9,986 nt of DNA from Clostridiales bacterium (GCA_027357125.1 DAHVVW010000042.1:1-9986), one strand, 5' to 3'. Shown: positions 1 through 6,807, counted from the first letter of the stretch. Made by a program: numbers and translations. Notes: a model not told the origin generated them from the letters alone.

Positions 1-1
1 G

Positions 2-205
2 CATGAGATGTTATGGGATACAAGGAAAAGTTCAATTAGTGCCTACCAAGGGAGTAAACGATCCCTGGATGGACATTATTTGATATTAAAAGCAATAAAG
101 AACAGGGATGGAGATGCAGCATACGAAACTATGTCTAAACACTTAGAAGAAGTTGAAACCCTAATCATTTCTTATTTAGAGGCTCAACAGGGAAAAACCC
201 ACTGA
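2..205 (+). CDS. GntR-family transcriptional regulator, FCD ligand-binding domain, C-terminal fragment (5' end outside window)
   Basis: The reading frame is open from base 2 and ends at a TGA at 203-205, so about 67 C-terminal residues are visible and the start lies outside the window. The visible pattern is typical of the last helices of the FCD domain of FadR-type GntR regulators: GHYLILKAIKNRDGDAA, then a Met, then KHLEEVE. In this family the His residues of those helices often help bind a metal or carboxylate effector, and the missing N-terminal part would be a winged-helix DNA-binding domain. The gene converges with minE and belongs to a different transcription unit. The ATG at 8-10 is internal and not a believable start, because the domain would be incomplete. 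Its target genes and effector cannot be told from this fragment. The family call is fairly safe, the subfamily unknown. Confidence 0.72.
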   Translation, partial: HEMLWDTRKSSISAYQGSKRSLDGHYLILKAIKNRDGDAAYETMSKHLEEVETLIISYLEAQQGKTH

Positions 206-224
206 TTTGTATGGTCGGGTTCGG

Positions 225-254
225 AAAAGGGATGAGTGTTTACCTGCTCATCCC
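225..254 (-). terminator. Probable intrinsic terminator of the minCDE operon
   Basis: A perfect 8-bp stem, GGGATGAG (229-236) with CTCATCCC (247-254), encloses a 10-base loop. Read on the minus strand it lies about 40 bases after the minE stop and is followed by TTTT (225-228) and then CCG, so the U-tract is short. On the plus strand the hairpin follows the regulator stop but is followed by AAAGGAA, with no T-run. It therefore fits best as the end of the min operon, perhaps also slowing convergent transcription. Confidence 0.5.
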
Positions 255-293
255 AAAGGAATACCATGTTTCCCAGAATTAACCTACCTACCC

Positions 294-572
294 TTACCCC
301 TTGGTAGCGTAATCCCGTTTCATTTTAACTACGGGAATATTAGCCACCAGGGCAACTTCCCGGTCATCCTGGTTTAAGTTAACTTCGAGATTAACCTCGT
401 CAATTTCCATGTAGTTTGAAATAACTTTGATTAAATCCTCTTTTAATTGATTTAACATATGGGGAGAGATCGTGGCCCGATCATGCACGAGAACTAGGCG
501 CAACCGCTCTTTGGCAACATTTTTGCTGGAACTGTTTTCCCTGCCGAGCATCCGGCTGATGAATTCTAACAA
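294..572 (-). CDS. minE: Cell division topological specificity factor MinE
   Basis: MinE of 92 residues, close to the usual 85-90. It stimulates MinD ATPase and displaces MinC from MinD, which drives Min oscillation and keeps the division inhibitor away from midcell. Residues 1-12 form a short hydrophobic N-terminal membrane-targeting segment (MLEFISRMLG). Residues 20-31 carry the anti-MinCD signature (AKERLRLVLVHDR). The C-terminal part (about 38-88) is the topological specificity domain, with the usual ISPHML, helix, and beta-strands ending VALVANIPV. The start codon is TTG at 572-570, supported by AGGAGG with an 8-base spacer. The gene is last in minC-minD-minE, 28 bases after the minD stop. 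MinE in a Gram-positive lineage is known in Clostridia and contrasts with the DivIVA/MinJ arrangement of Bacillus. Identification is very safe. Confidence 0.95.
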   Translation of the reverse strand: MLEFISRMLGRENSSSKNVAKERLRLVLVHDRATISPHMLNQLKEDLIKVISNYMEIDEVNLEVNLNQDDREVALVANIPVVKMKRDYATKG

Positions 573-580
573 GGGGGATT

Positions 581-586
581 CCTCCT
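581..586 (-). promoter_or_regulatory. Ribosome binding site deciding the TTG start of minE
   Basis: CCTCCT on the plus strand reads AGGAGG on the coding strand, a full match to the anti-Shine-Dalgarno sequence, 8 bases before the TTG at 572. It supports starting MinE at this TTG, giving MLEFISRMLG, the expected N-terminal membrane helix. Confidence 0.75.
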
Positions 587-600
587 CTCTGCGCCCATGG

Positions 601-1395
601 CTACCTCATTCCTATAAGCCTTTTCAGTCTATCCATAAGCCCATCAGGCACATCGAGGTTCATCAAGGGAACTTCTTCCCCCCGAATCCTGCGGGTGATT
701 CTCCGGTACGCCTCCCCTGCCTTTGAGGAATGATCCATCACTGCGGGTTCGCCCCTATTGGTCGAGATGACAATACTCTCATCTTCAGGCACCACACCTA
801 AAAGCTCAATTGCCAGGATATCAAGAATATCTGAGATGTCCATCATATCCCCACGCTTGACCATCTGGGGTCTGATGCGGTTAATGATAAGCCTGGGGTT
901 GCGCAGCTCATTCGCTTCTAAAAGACCGATGATGCGGTCAGCGTCCCTGACTGCGCTCACTTCAGGCGTTGTCACCACGACGGCCCGATCCGCACCGGCG
1001 ATCGCGTTGCGGAAGCCCTGCTCGATACCTGCGGGGCAGTCTATAACCGCGAAATCAAATTCCTCCTTCAACTCCGCTGCCAGAGTCCGCATTTGTTCCG
1101 GGCTCACTGCCGTTTTGTCTTTGGTTTGCGCTGCCGGAAGAAGGTACAGATTTTCAAAGCGCTTGTCTTTTATTAAAGCCTGCTTTAAGCGGCAGTTTCC
1201 GCTGGTTACGTCCACAATGTCATAAACGATGCGGTTTTCCAGTCCCATCACCACATCTAAATTGCGCAGGCCAATATCAGTGTCTACCAGGACCACTTTA
1301 TGTCCGGCAGATGCCAACCCTGTTCCTAAATTGGCAGACGTTGTCGTCTTGCCCACGCCCCCTTTACCGGATGTCACCACTATTACTTCTCCCAT
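601..1395 (-). CDS. minD: Septum site-determining ATPase MinD
   Basis: MinD of 264 residues (usual 260-270) is a membrane-associated ParA/MinD-type ATPase. With ATP bound it dimerises on the membrane and recruits MinC and MinE. The deviant Walker A motif GKGGVGKTT is at 10-18, with K11 the signature lysine. The switch I region DTDIGLRNLD is at 38-47, with catalytic D40. The Walker B/switch II region VIDCPAGIE is at 117-124. The last 16 residues (about 249-264) form an amphipathic helix, GLMDRLKRLIG, the membrane-targeting sequence. The start is ATG at 1395 and the stop is TAG. The ribosome binding site is weak (GGCAGG about 7 bases upstream), unlike the strong sites of minC and minE. The gene lies 34 bases after minC and 28 before minE. 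FlhG-like proteins share the fold, but the context and C-terminal helix settle it as MinD. Confidence 0.97.
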   Translation of the reverse strand: MGEVIVVTSGKGGVGKTTTSANLGTGLASAGHKVVLVDTDIGLRNLDVVMGLENRIVYDIVDVTSGNCRLKQALIKDKRFENLYLLPAAQTKDKTAVSPEQMRTLAAELKEEFDFAVIDCPAGIEQGFRNAIAGADRAVVVTTPEVSAVRDADRIIGLLEANELRNPRLIINRIRPQMVKRGDMMDISDILDILAIELLGVVPEDESIVISTNRGEPAVMDHSSKAGEAYRRITRRIRGEEVPLMNLDVPDGLMDRLKRLIGMR

Positions 1396-1429
1396 ACCTA
1401 GACCTGCCTTTCAAACGTAATAGATTAGA

Positions 1430-2077
1430 TTAAACTCCTTCTACGATTAGATGGTTGTCCTTAATCCGGGCAACTTCAGGCCCCTCCGATCCCGCTTCGT
1501 CTTTCGGTGCCCGAGTAACCAAATCAGCTATTCTAAGCTGGGTCGGAGCCAAGTTATAAGCACTTACCATCGCTTTGCGGTCTCCCGTAGCACCGGCATG
1601 CGCGACTCCCCGCAAGGCACCCATCACAATGATGTTGCCTGTGGCAATCACTTCCGCTCCAGGATTAACATCTCCCATGATGACCACATGCCCTTCAAAT
1701 TGAATGCTTGTCCCTGAACGGAGCGTCCTTTTTACAAAAAGAGCCTTCCCCTCAGTCTGCCCCTCATCCTGAGCGTGCTGGTCATGCTCGGGGGCGACCA
1801 CAGCCTGGCTTTCCGGGCCTTTACCGGGTACGCTAAGCCAGCCACTCAATTCCAAGGCGTGTTTCTGTAAGAGGCTGGCGAGTCCTTCCTTTTCCTCAGA
1901 AGAGTACTCCCTGCCCCCTGCATAACAGCGGACTGCTGCTCCGCGCCAGAACTCGGCTGATTCTCCCAAGTGTTGGTTAAGTTCTTTCATTAGGACATCA
2001 AAATCCGCAGTTGGATCTAAATATAGTATAAGTCCGTCACGGGTTCCTTTAAGGGCTACATGTTCTGTCCGCGTCAA
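1430..2077 (-). CDS. minC: Septum site-determining protein MinC, FtsZ assembly inhibitor
   Basis: MinC (215 residues) blocks FtsZ polymerisation at the poles when MinD brings it to the membrane. The N-terminal domain (about 1-85) contains the GLILYLDPTADFDVLMKEL stretch and is the FtsZ-binding half. A polar, His/Gln/Glu-rich linker (about 86-108) follows. The C-terminal beta-helix (about 110-190) dimerises and binds MinD; it carries KRTLRSG (116-122), GDVNPGAEV (135-143) and GALRGVAHAG (153-162). The tail PEVARIKDNHLIVEG is also typical of MinC. The start is TTG at 2077-2075: an in-frame TGA lies two codons upstream and no earlier start is possible, while GGAGGA sits 8 bases before it. This is the first gene of minCDE, separated from mrdA by a terminator and a candidate promoter. 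The C-terminal domain makes the call safe. Confidence 0.95.
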   Translation of the reverse strand: MTRTEHVALKGTRDGLILYLDPTADFDVLMKELNQHLGESAEFWRGAAVRCYAGGREYSSEEKEGLASLLQKHALELSGWLSVPGKGPESQAVVAPEHDQHAQDEGQTEGKALFVKRTLRSGTSIQFEGHVVIMGDVNPGAEVIATGNIIVMGALRGVAHAGATGDRKAMVSAYNLAPTQLRIADLVTRAPKDEAGSEGPEVARIKDNHLIVEGV

Positions 2078-2085
2078 AAGTCAAA

Positions 2086-2091
2086 TCCTCC
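2086..2091 (-). promoter_or_regulatory. Ribosome binding site deciding the TTG start of minC
   Basis: TCCTCC on the plus strand reads GGAGGA on the coding strand, 8 bases before the TTG at 2077. The in-frame TGA at 2083-2081 lies between this site and the TTG, so TTG is the first usable start of the frame, and the next in-frame ATG would delete much of the N-terminal domain. Confidence 0.75.
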
Positions 2092-2123
2092 AGTGCTCTT
2101 CATAATTCCGAACGTCATAATAG

Positions 2124-2150
2124 ATTCTACAAACTAGGGGAATTTCCCTT
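2124..2150 (-). promoter_or_regulatory. Candidate sigma-H-like promoter of minCDE
   Basis: On the minus strand, AAGGGAAAT (2150-2142) is followed by an 11-base spacer and GTAGAAT (2130-2124). Compared with the sigma-H consensus as I recall it (RNAGGAWWW, 11-12 bases, RNNGAAT), the -10 element matches fully and the -35 element has one mismatch. The site lies just after the mrdA terminator and about 47 bases before the minC TTG, where a promoter is needed. An 11-base palindrome GGGAATTTCCC (2138-2148) overlaps the -35 part and might be an operator. I see no better sigma-A promoter, though TAGAAT could serve as a lone -10. The sigma-factor assignment is inference. Confidence 0.4.
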
Positions 2151-2160
2151 TTTACTTAAG

Positions 2161-2190
2161 AAAAAAACGAGGACCAATTTCCTCGTTTTT
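2161..2190 (-). terminator. Intrinsic terminator after mrdA
   Basis: On the minus strand the stem CGAGGA / TCCTCG, extended by A-T pairs to 11 bp (2163-2173 with 2180-2190), has a 6-base loop and is followed by seven Ts (2167-2161). This is a textbook rho-independent terminator. It begins at the last base of the mrdA stop codon, and it separates the mre-mrdA unit from the min operon. The A-rich and T-rich flanks make it symmetric, but no gene on the plus strand would use it. Confidence 0.9.
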
Positions 2191-4289
2191 CAACCCCCAT
2201 TCGTTGACTTCCAACCAAAATACTGCATGAAAGCCGCTTTCGCGACAATACCTGCCGTAGTGCCACCATGACCGCCATATTCCACTACGCCCGCGAAAGC
2301 AATCTGCGGATTGTCATACGGGGCAAAAGCCACAAACATCCCGTTATAAAGGTTCTCTGCCACGGTATCCTTAGACCCGATCTGCGCAGTACCCGTCTTA
2401 CCTCCGCCGGTGAACTCCGGCACTTCAAGAGACATAAAATTGGCAGTTCCGCCTCCACGCGTAACCTCACGCATCCCCGCTTTAACGATTTCCAGATTAT
2501 CCGGGGAAACTGAGACCGTGTTTAGGATTTTAGGTTTATTTTCGAAAACCACTGAGCCGTTAACAGGATCAATAATCTTATCAACGATATACGGACTGAA
2601 ATGCTTCCCGCCATTGACGAGCGTTGCCACATAATTGGCCAATTGCAAAGGCGTATAGGCATTATACCCCTGCCCGATAGAGTTATTGAAACTGTCATAG
2701 AGATGCCAATCTACCTTTTCCCGGATTACTTGTTTATACCAGTTTTCCACCTCTGTCTTTTTCCGGTCGCGCTCTTTTCCCAGCTTGCTCTTACTTTCAT
2801 CATCCGGCGCTTGGGCAATGCGCACACTGTAGTCGCTGTCAATCGCCGCCAGCTTCTGCTCACGCAACTTGTCATAAGAAGGCTGGTAATTGGCTTTTTT
2901 CCACTCTTCAGAGGGAGCAATTCCCTTGGCTTCCCCGGGAAGATCCACCCCTGAGGTCACACCGAGGCCGAATTCATGCGAGATCTGGCGCATCAGTTCC
3001 GGCTGAGCATCAAAGACCCGCCGTCCCATTACTTGAAAGTAAATGTTTGAGGATTTGGCTAAGGCCTGATACATATTAACATTGCCGAATCTCATGCCGC
3101 CCCATTCCCCAAACCCCTGGATCTGGGCATCTCTGCCGCCTAAAGAACTGATATCATCGTACACATACTCGTTAGGAGTGGTAACTTTTGACTGTAGGGC
3201 CGACATCGCAGTGATCATTTTATAGGTGGAACCTGGCGGATACAGCCCGGTCAGGGCGCGGTTAAATGAAGCTGCGTCTTTGCTGGTGAAATATTTGTCA
3301 GCCATATCATCGGAAATCGTTCCAATAAGGTCATTGGGGTCCATGTAAGGCCGGGATGCCATTGCCAGGATCTTGCCGGTATTGACGTCAATAACCACTG
3401 CTGCCCCCGCCTGGGCATCCGGATGTTCCTTATGCACCTCGGTCTTAATCACCTCATCCAAGGTATCCTCCACAACCTTCTGCAGATCAGCGTCAATCGT
3501 AAGTTGCAAGGTCTTGCCGACTTCAGCCGGCTCAAGCACCTTTTTGGCAATGGGACGGTTGTTGCTATCGACCTCAGCCACTTGAACCCCTTCACGACCC
3601 CGCAGCCAATAGTCATACGTCTTTTCCACGCCCATCTTGCCGACTAAATCCCCCTGGCTGTACTTAAACCCGTCCTTTTGGGCCAGAGCGTTTTTATTAA
3701 ACTGGGCGATCTCTTCGTCACTGATTTCACGCACATACCCGAGAATCTGGCCGGCCATTGTCTTATCCGGATAGGAGCGCACAGGCAAAGCTGCCACACT
3801 TACGCCCGGCAGTTCTTCCTGATGTTCGGCAATCGTAGCTCTTAACTTGTCACTCACATCGGTCAGAATTGTGACCGGGCGATAGCGTTCCCACTGATGG
3901 TTTTGAATCATAACCAGAATATCTTCTGTGATCGAATTTACGGACTGGTTCTGATTAGGCCATTCCTCTTTAATATATTGCGCCAGGCTTTTAACAACAT
4001 CTTTCCACTCCGAACCTTTAGCAGTTTGCAGTTCAAGCCAGTCCAGAGTCAAAGCCAGCTTAGGCACACTCGTAGCCAGAAGCTTGCCTTTGCTGTCCCT
4101 GATATCCCCGCGTGTAGCTGGCAAAGGCACAGTCTGGGTGTAATTCGTGCGCGCCATCTCACTATAATAGGAACCCTGAGCAATCTGCAACCGCCAAAGG
4201 TTAAAGCCCAGGATCAAAAAGACGAGAATAACTACGGCCGTAAGTCCGCGCAGACGCAACCTAAAAAGTTTCCGTTCTTGCTCCTCCAT
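2190..4289 (-). CDS. mrdA: Penicillin-binding protein 2, class B transpeptidase of the elongasome
   Basis: PBP2 (699 residues) crosslinks lateral-wall peptidoglycan with its partner RodA glycosyltransferase and MreCD. A short cytoplasmic start is followed by one membrane anchor (about 15-33). The PBP dimerisation domain (about 55-255) includes TRGDIRD and the GLVGKMGVEKTYDYWLRG-type block. The transpeptidase domain carries the active-site motifs STYK (S354-K357), SSN (413-415) and KTG (631-633). Between EEWKK (about 461) and SIGQGY (537-542) there is a Lys/Glu-rich stretch about 50 residues longer than the E. coli PBP2 loop as I remember it. The start is taken as ATG 4289, because AGGGAG lies 8 bases upstream; TTG at 4292, one codon earlier, has only 5 bases and is a possible alternative. 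The gene ends the mre unit, 23-26 bases after mreD. Placement beside mreD favours PBP2 over the division paralogue FtsI. Confidence 0.95.
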   Translation of the reverse strand: MEEQERKLFRLRLRGLTAVVILVFLILGFNLWRLQIAQGSYYSEMARTNYTQTVPLPATRGDIRDSKGKLLATSVPKLALTLDWLELQTAKGSEWKDVVKSLAQYIKEEWPNQNQSVNSITEDILVMIQNHQWERYRPVTILTDVSDKLRATIAEHQEELPGVSVAALPVRSYPDKTMAGQILGYVREISDEEIAQFNKNALAQKDGFKYSQGDLVGKMGVEKTYDYWLRGREGVQVAEVDSNNRPIAKKVLEPAEVGKTLQLTIDADLQKVVEDTLDEVIKTEVHKEHPDAQAGAAVVIDVNTGKILAMASRPYMDPNDLIGTISDDMADKYFTSKDAASFNRALTGLYPPGSTYKMITAMSALQSKVTTPNEYVYDDISSLGGRDAQIQGFGEWGGMRFGNVNMYQALAKSSNIYFQVMGRRVFDAQPELMRQISHEFGLGVTSGVDLPGEAKGIAPSEEWKKANYQPSYDKLREQKLAAIDSDYSVRIAQAPDDESKSKLGKERDRKKTEVENWYKQVIREKVDWHLYDSFNNSIGQGYNAYTPLQLANYVATLVNGGKHFSPYIVDKIIDPVNGSVVFENKPKILNTVSVSPDNLEIVKAGMREVTRGGGTANFMSLEVPEFTGGGKTGTAQIGSKDTVAENLYNGMFVAFAPYDNPQIAFAGVVEYGGHGGTTAGIVAKAAFMQYFGWKSTNGG

Positions 4290-4297
4290 CAATACAA

Positions 4298-4303
4298 CTC
4301 CCT
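4298..4303 (-). promoter_or_regulatory. Ribosome binding site of mrdA, favours ATG over the preceding TTG
   Basis: AGGGAG on the coding strand is 8 bases from the ATG at 4289 and 5 bases from the adjacent in-frame TTG at 4292. Other genes here (minC, minE, mreC) use an 8-base spacer, so the ATG is preferred. The two choices differ by one residue. Confidence 0.6.
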
Positions 4304-4315
4304 AATCTAAGACAG

Positions 4316-4831
4316 CTATTGCTCGTATTTCGGGCGGTAACGCAGCCACCCATACATAAAGGAACGGTGAATCCAGGGATAGGTCATAGGAACCAAAACC
4401 GCGTTATAAATCCCAATCCCCAGCACGAGGCGCAGAATATCTTGTAAGGACCAAGCCAGACCGGCTGCAAGGGTCAAAAATCCGATCAAAAGCTGGCCCA
4501 GAGCGGTAGCCAGGAAAACAAGCAAGGTCATAAGCGGAAAGTTGTCCCTGTACCAGCGCTGGGATAGCCAACCGCTGAACAAAGCCACCACTGCCAAGGT
4601 CAGGGTATACATTCCTATATATCTTCCTAAATAAAGGTCTTGCACAAGTCCGGCACCGAGACCCCAGAACACCCCTGTAAGCAGGCGATGATGAAGGGCT
4701 AAGTAAATAACCAGGAGCATGATTAAATCCGGTTTAATCCCTGACCAGTCCCAGAAATAAAAGACTGTGCCGGGTAAGATAAGACTAAGCAGGAACAAGA
4801 GGGCAATGATCACATAGCGCATAATATTCAC
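4316..4831 (-). CDS. mreD: Rod shape-determining membrane protein MreD
   Basis: MreD (171 residues, normal length) is an integral membrane protein of the elongasome that binds MreC and helps connect MreB with PBP2/RodA. The sequence is strongly hydrophobic, with five to six predicted membrane segments (about 5-27, 35-47, 52-66, 72-89, 98-124, 133-151). The family pattern GLGAGLVQDLYLGRYIG lies at 57-73, between the third and fourth segments. The GTG start overlaps the mreC stop by four bases (GTGA), which implies translational coupling. The Shine-Dalgarno GGAGG (4835-4839) is only 3 bases from this GTG but 12 bases from the ATG at 4822 (codon 4), so the exact start is uncertain by three residues. 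The protein evolves quickly, but its position between mreC and mrdA makes the assignment firm. Confidence 0.93.
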   Translation of the reverse strand: MNIMRYVIIALLFLLSLILPGTVFYFWDWSGIKPDLIMLLVIYLALHHRLLTGVFWGLGAGLVQDLYLGRYIGMYTLTLAVVALFSGWLSQRWYRDNFPLMTLLVFLATALGQLLIGFLTLAAGLAWSLQDILRLVLGIGIYNAVLVPMTYPWIHRSFMYGWLRYRPKYEQ

Positions 4832-5688
4832 TTCCCTCCGGTCACAATATAAACCTCTTCCAGGGAATCAAAGTTCACTAACGGTTCAATGAAAGCAGTT
4901 TTTAGAAGTCCGGTACGGTCCAACTGCACCTGTTTAATCTTACCAATGGGCATGTCTTTGGGATAAACCCCGCCGAGACCTGAAGATAAAACCAAATCTC
5001 CGACATTAACATTATCATCGCGACGCAGCATCATCTGCAAATTGCCGTCGGCCGTGAGGCGGGCACCCCGCTTGTACGTTCCCTGCACAATCCCGAAAGT
5101 ACCTTCCCCGGTGCTCCCGCGTACCACGGCGCTCACCTGGCCTTCCCCGTCGAGAATCAGAAGAACATCGGCTGTGGTCGGCGTTACCGAGACAACCTTG
5201 CCGACCAGACCTAGTTGGGCTATTACGGGGTCGTTAGGTTTTGCCCCGTCATTGCTCCCCCTGTTCACGGTCAGGGTCTGATACCAGGAGGTAGGATTAC
5301 GGTTGATAATGCTTGCCCCTACTTTTTTATATTTGTCGAGAGTCGGACTGTGGAACGTCCCTTCGTCCAAAGCCTGGAACCTGAGCCCGGCCAGGACCTC
5401 CTGTTTAAGTTTAAGATTGTCCCCTATCAACTGATCCACTTTTGCACGCAGCGCCTTATTTTCCTGCTCCACTGCACGAAAACTCCATAAGGCCTGTGTG
5501 TTGTCCCTGATTCCGCTCCCCACCCCGAGCAGGGTCTTTTCGATCGGGCTGAACACCCGCTGCAAGGCCCCGCCGATGGGATTGGGGAAATGGCTGCCCA
5601 AACCGGTTAAGCGAATGCTGATGAGAACACCTAACAAGAGAAAGAAAACGAGAACCGCGATTCCCGTTGCATTCACTCTTTTCCCCAC
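4828..5688 (-). CDS. mreC: Rod shape-determining protein MreC
   Basis: MreC (286 residues) is a bitopic membrane protein whose extracytoplasmic part activates PBP2 and links it to MreB and MreD. A short basic N-terminus precedes one membrane segment (about 10-27). A coiled coil (about 66-104, rich in Glu/Leu/Lys heptads, RAVEQENKALRAKVDQLIGD) drives dimerisation. The double beta-barrel domain follows (about 123-284), with LVGKVVSVTPTTADVLLI at 161-178 and the conserved SSGLGGVYPKDMPIGKI at 235-251. The start is GTG at 5688-5686, supported by GGAGG with an 8-base spacer. The gene lies 43 bases after mreB and overlaps mreD by four bases. Nothing is missing or broken. Confidence 0.95.
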   Translation of the reverse strand: MGKRVNATGIAVLVFFLLLGVLISIRLTGLGSHFPNPIGGALQRVFSPIEKTLLGVGSGIRDNTQALWSFRAVEQENKALRAKVDQLIGDNLKLKQEVLAGLRFQALDEGTFHSPTLDKYKKVGASIINRNPTSWYQTLTVNRGSNDGAKPNDPVIAQLGLVGKVVSVTPTTADVLLILDGEGQVSAVVRGSTGEGTFGIVQGTYKRGARLTADGNLQMMLRRDDNVNVGDLVLSSGLGGVYPKDMPIGKIKQVQLDRTGLLKTAFIEPLVNFDSLEEVYIVTGGK

Positions 5689-5731
5689 AGAACTTTCCTC
5701 CCCGTCCCTGAAAAAAGTCCCTTGATTCAGC

Positions 5732-6748
5732 TTAGCTCTTTTGGAGAGCGGCCACTTTTCTAAGGATTTCCGAGTCCTCTAACACACGCCCGGTTCCGAG
5801 GGCCACACATGAAAGCGGATCTTCAGCCAAATGCACCGGTATTCCGGTCTCATCAGCCAGGAGCTTGTCCAGATTGCGCAGGAGCGATCCGCCCCCAGCC
5901 ATGACAATTCCTCTGTCCATGATATCTGCGGCCAATTCGGGCGGAGTTTTTTCCAGACAGGATTTTACTGCCTCCACAATAGCCATCACAGGTTCCTGCA
6001 GCGCTTCTTCAATCTCTATCGCCGTAACTTCTACAGTCTTAGGCAGACCTGTCAATAAGTCCCGTCCGCGTACAGAGTAGCTAACTCCTTCTTCGGCCTG
6101 GTAAGCTGCCCCGATCTCCGTCTTGATATCTTCAGCCGTGCGGTATCCTACCATGAGGTTATACCGCCGTTTAATGTGAGCAACAATAGAATCGTCCATT
6201 TCATCCCCGGCTACACGAATTGAACGGCTGGTAACGATCCCGCCCAGGGAGATTACCGCGACTTCCGTGGTTCCACCCCCGATATCTACGATCATATTCC
6301 CGGTAGGCTCACTCACAGGTAGACCGGCTCCGATAGCGGCAGCCATCGGCTCTTCCATGATGATGGGATCCTTGGCTCCGGCTGCCAGCGCAGCTTCCTT
6401 GACCGCTCTTTCTTCCACCGGAGTTACCCCTGAGGGCACACAAATCACGACCCGCGGTCGCACAAAAGGAGATTCTGAACCCTGAGCCCGGGAAATAAAG
6501 TATTTAAGCATCTTTTGCGTTACATTAAAGTCCGAAATCACTCCGTCCTTAAGCGGCCGGATCGCTACGATGTTGCTGGGAGTACGACCGATCATCTCTT
6601 TGGCTTTATCTCCTACTGCCAGGGGAGTCTTCTTCTCGACATCAATGGCCACCACTGAGGGCTCCCTCACCACAATCCCTTTCCCCTTCATATATACGAG
6701 GGTATTAGCTGTCCCTAAATCGATTCCTAAATCTCTCGTAAAGAACAT
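5732..6748 (-). CDS. mreB: Rod shape-determining actin homologue MreB
   Basis: MreB (338 residues, usual 330-350) is the bacterial actin that forms membrane-bound filaments orienting lateral wall synthesis. The ATP-binding motifs are clear: phosphate 1 GIDLGTANT at 8-16, the [15 protein letters not shown] block at 131-145, phosphate 2 [13 protein letters not shown] at 155-167, GDEMDD at 181-186, and the adenosine motif [12 protein letters not shown] at 283-294. The hydrophobic start [12 protein letters not shown] is typical and may aid membrane contact. The ATG start has GGAAGGAG about 10 bases upstream. A 59-base gap from radC holds repeated GTTCGA boxes, the longest gap in the cluster apart from the two operon boundaries. 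MreB, Mbl and MreBH share these motifs; linkage to mreC and mreD identifies this one as MreB. Confidence 0.97.
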   Translation of the reverse strand: MFFTRDLGIDLGTANTLVYMKGKGIVVREPSVVAIDVEKKTPLAVGDKAKEMIGRTPSNIVAIRPLKDGVISDFNVTQKMLKYFISRAQGSESPFVRPRVVICVPSGVTPVEERAVKEAALAAGAKDPIIMEEPMAAAIGAGLPVSEPTGNMIVDIGGGTTEVAVISLGGIVTSRSIRVAGDEMDDSIVAHIKRRYNLMVGYRTAEDIKTEIGAAYQAEEGVSYSVRGRDLLTGLPKTVEVTAIEIEEALQEPVMAIVEAVKSCLEKTPPELAADIMDRGIVMAGGGSLLRNLDKLLADETGIPVHLAEDPLSCVALGTGRVLEDSEILRKVAALQKS

Positions 6749-6768
6749 GCAAAATTGTCTCCTTCCAA

Positions 6769-6805
6769 GTTCGAAAGTTCGATATTCACTATTTGAGGTT
6801 CGATA
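6769..6805. repeat. Three GTTCGA boxes in the mreB leader
   Basis: GTTCGA occurs at 6769-6774, 6777-6782 and 6798-6803. The last two extend to GTTCGATA and are 21 bp apart start to start, which is about two helical turns and places them on the same DNA face. They fill much of the 59-base gap between radC and mreB. They could be a regulator-binding array or chance repetition; I recognise no known operator. Confidence 0.4.
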
Positions 6806-6807
6806 AG

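Noticed and set aside
8..205. Small stand-alone protein starting at the ATG at base 8
   Set aside because: The frame is open to the window edge, and the residues match the C-terminal end of an FCD domain, so this is the end of a larger gene and not a complete small one.
758..1225. Plus-strand 155-codon frame antisense to minD
   Set aside because: It lies wholly inside minD, its Ser/Arg/Ala-rich composition is typical of an antisense shadow, and no promoter or convincing ribosome binding site is visible.
3897..4310. Plus-strand 137-codon frame antisense to the 5' part of mrdA
   Set aside because: It has no recognisable domain and lies opposite a strongly conserved gene. Its length is explained by the codon bias of mrdA.
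5689..5731. Direct repeat AGGGAC in the mreB-mreC gap as a regulatory element
   Set aside because: Two six-base copies around a T-run are too short to stand out from chance, and they do not form a stem or a promoter.
6749..6807. Sigma-H-like -10 (AGTGAAT) before mreB
   Set aside because: The -10 pattern is present on the minus strand, but no AGGA-type -35 element is found 11-12 bases upstream, so a sigma-H promoter here is not supported.
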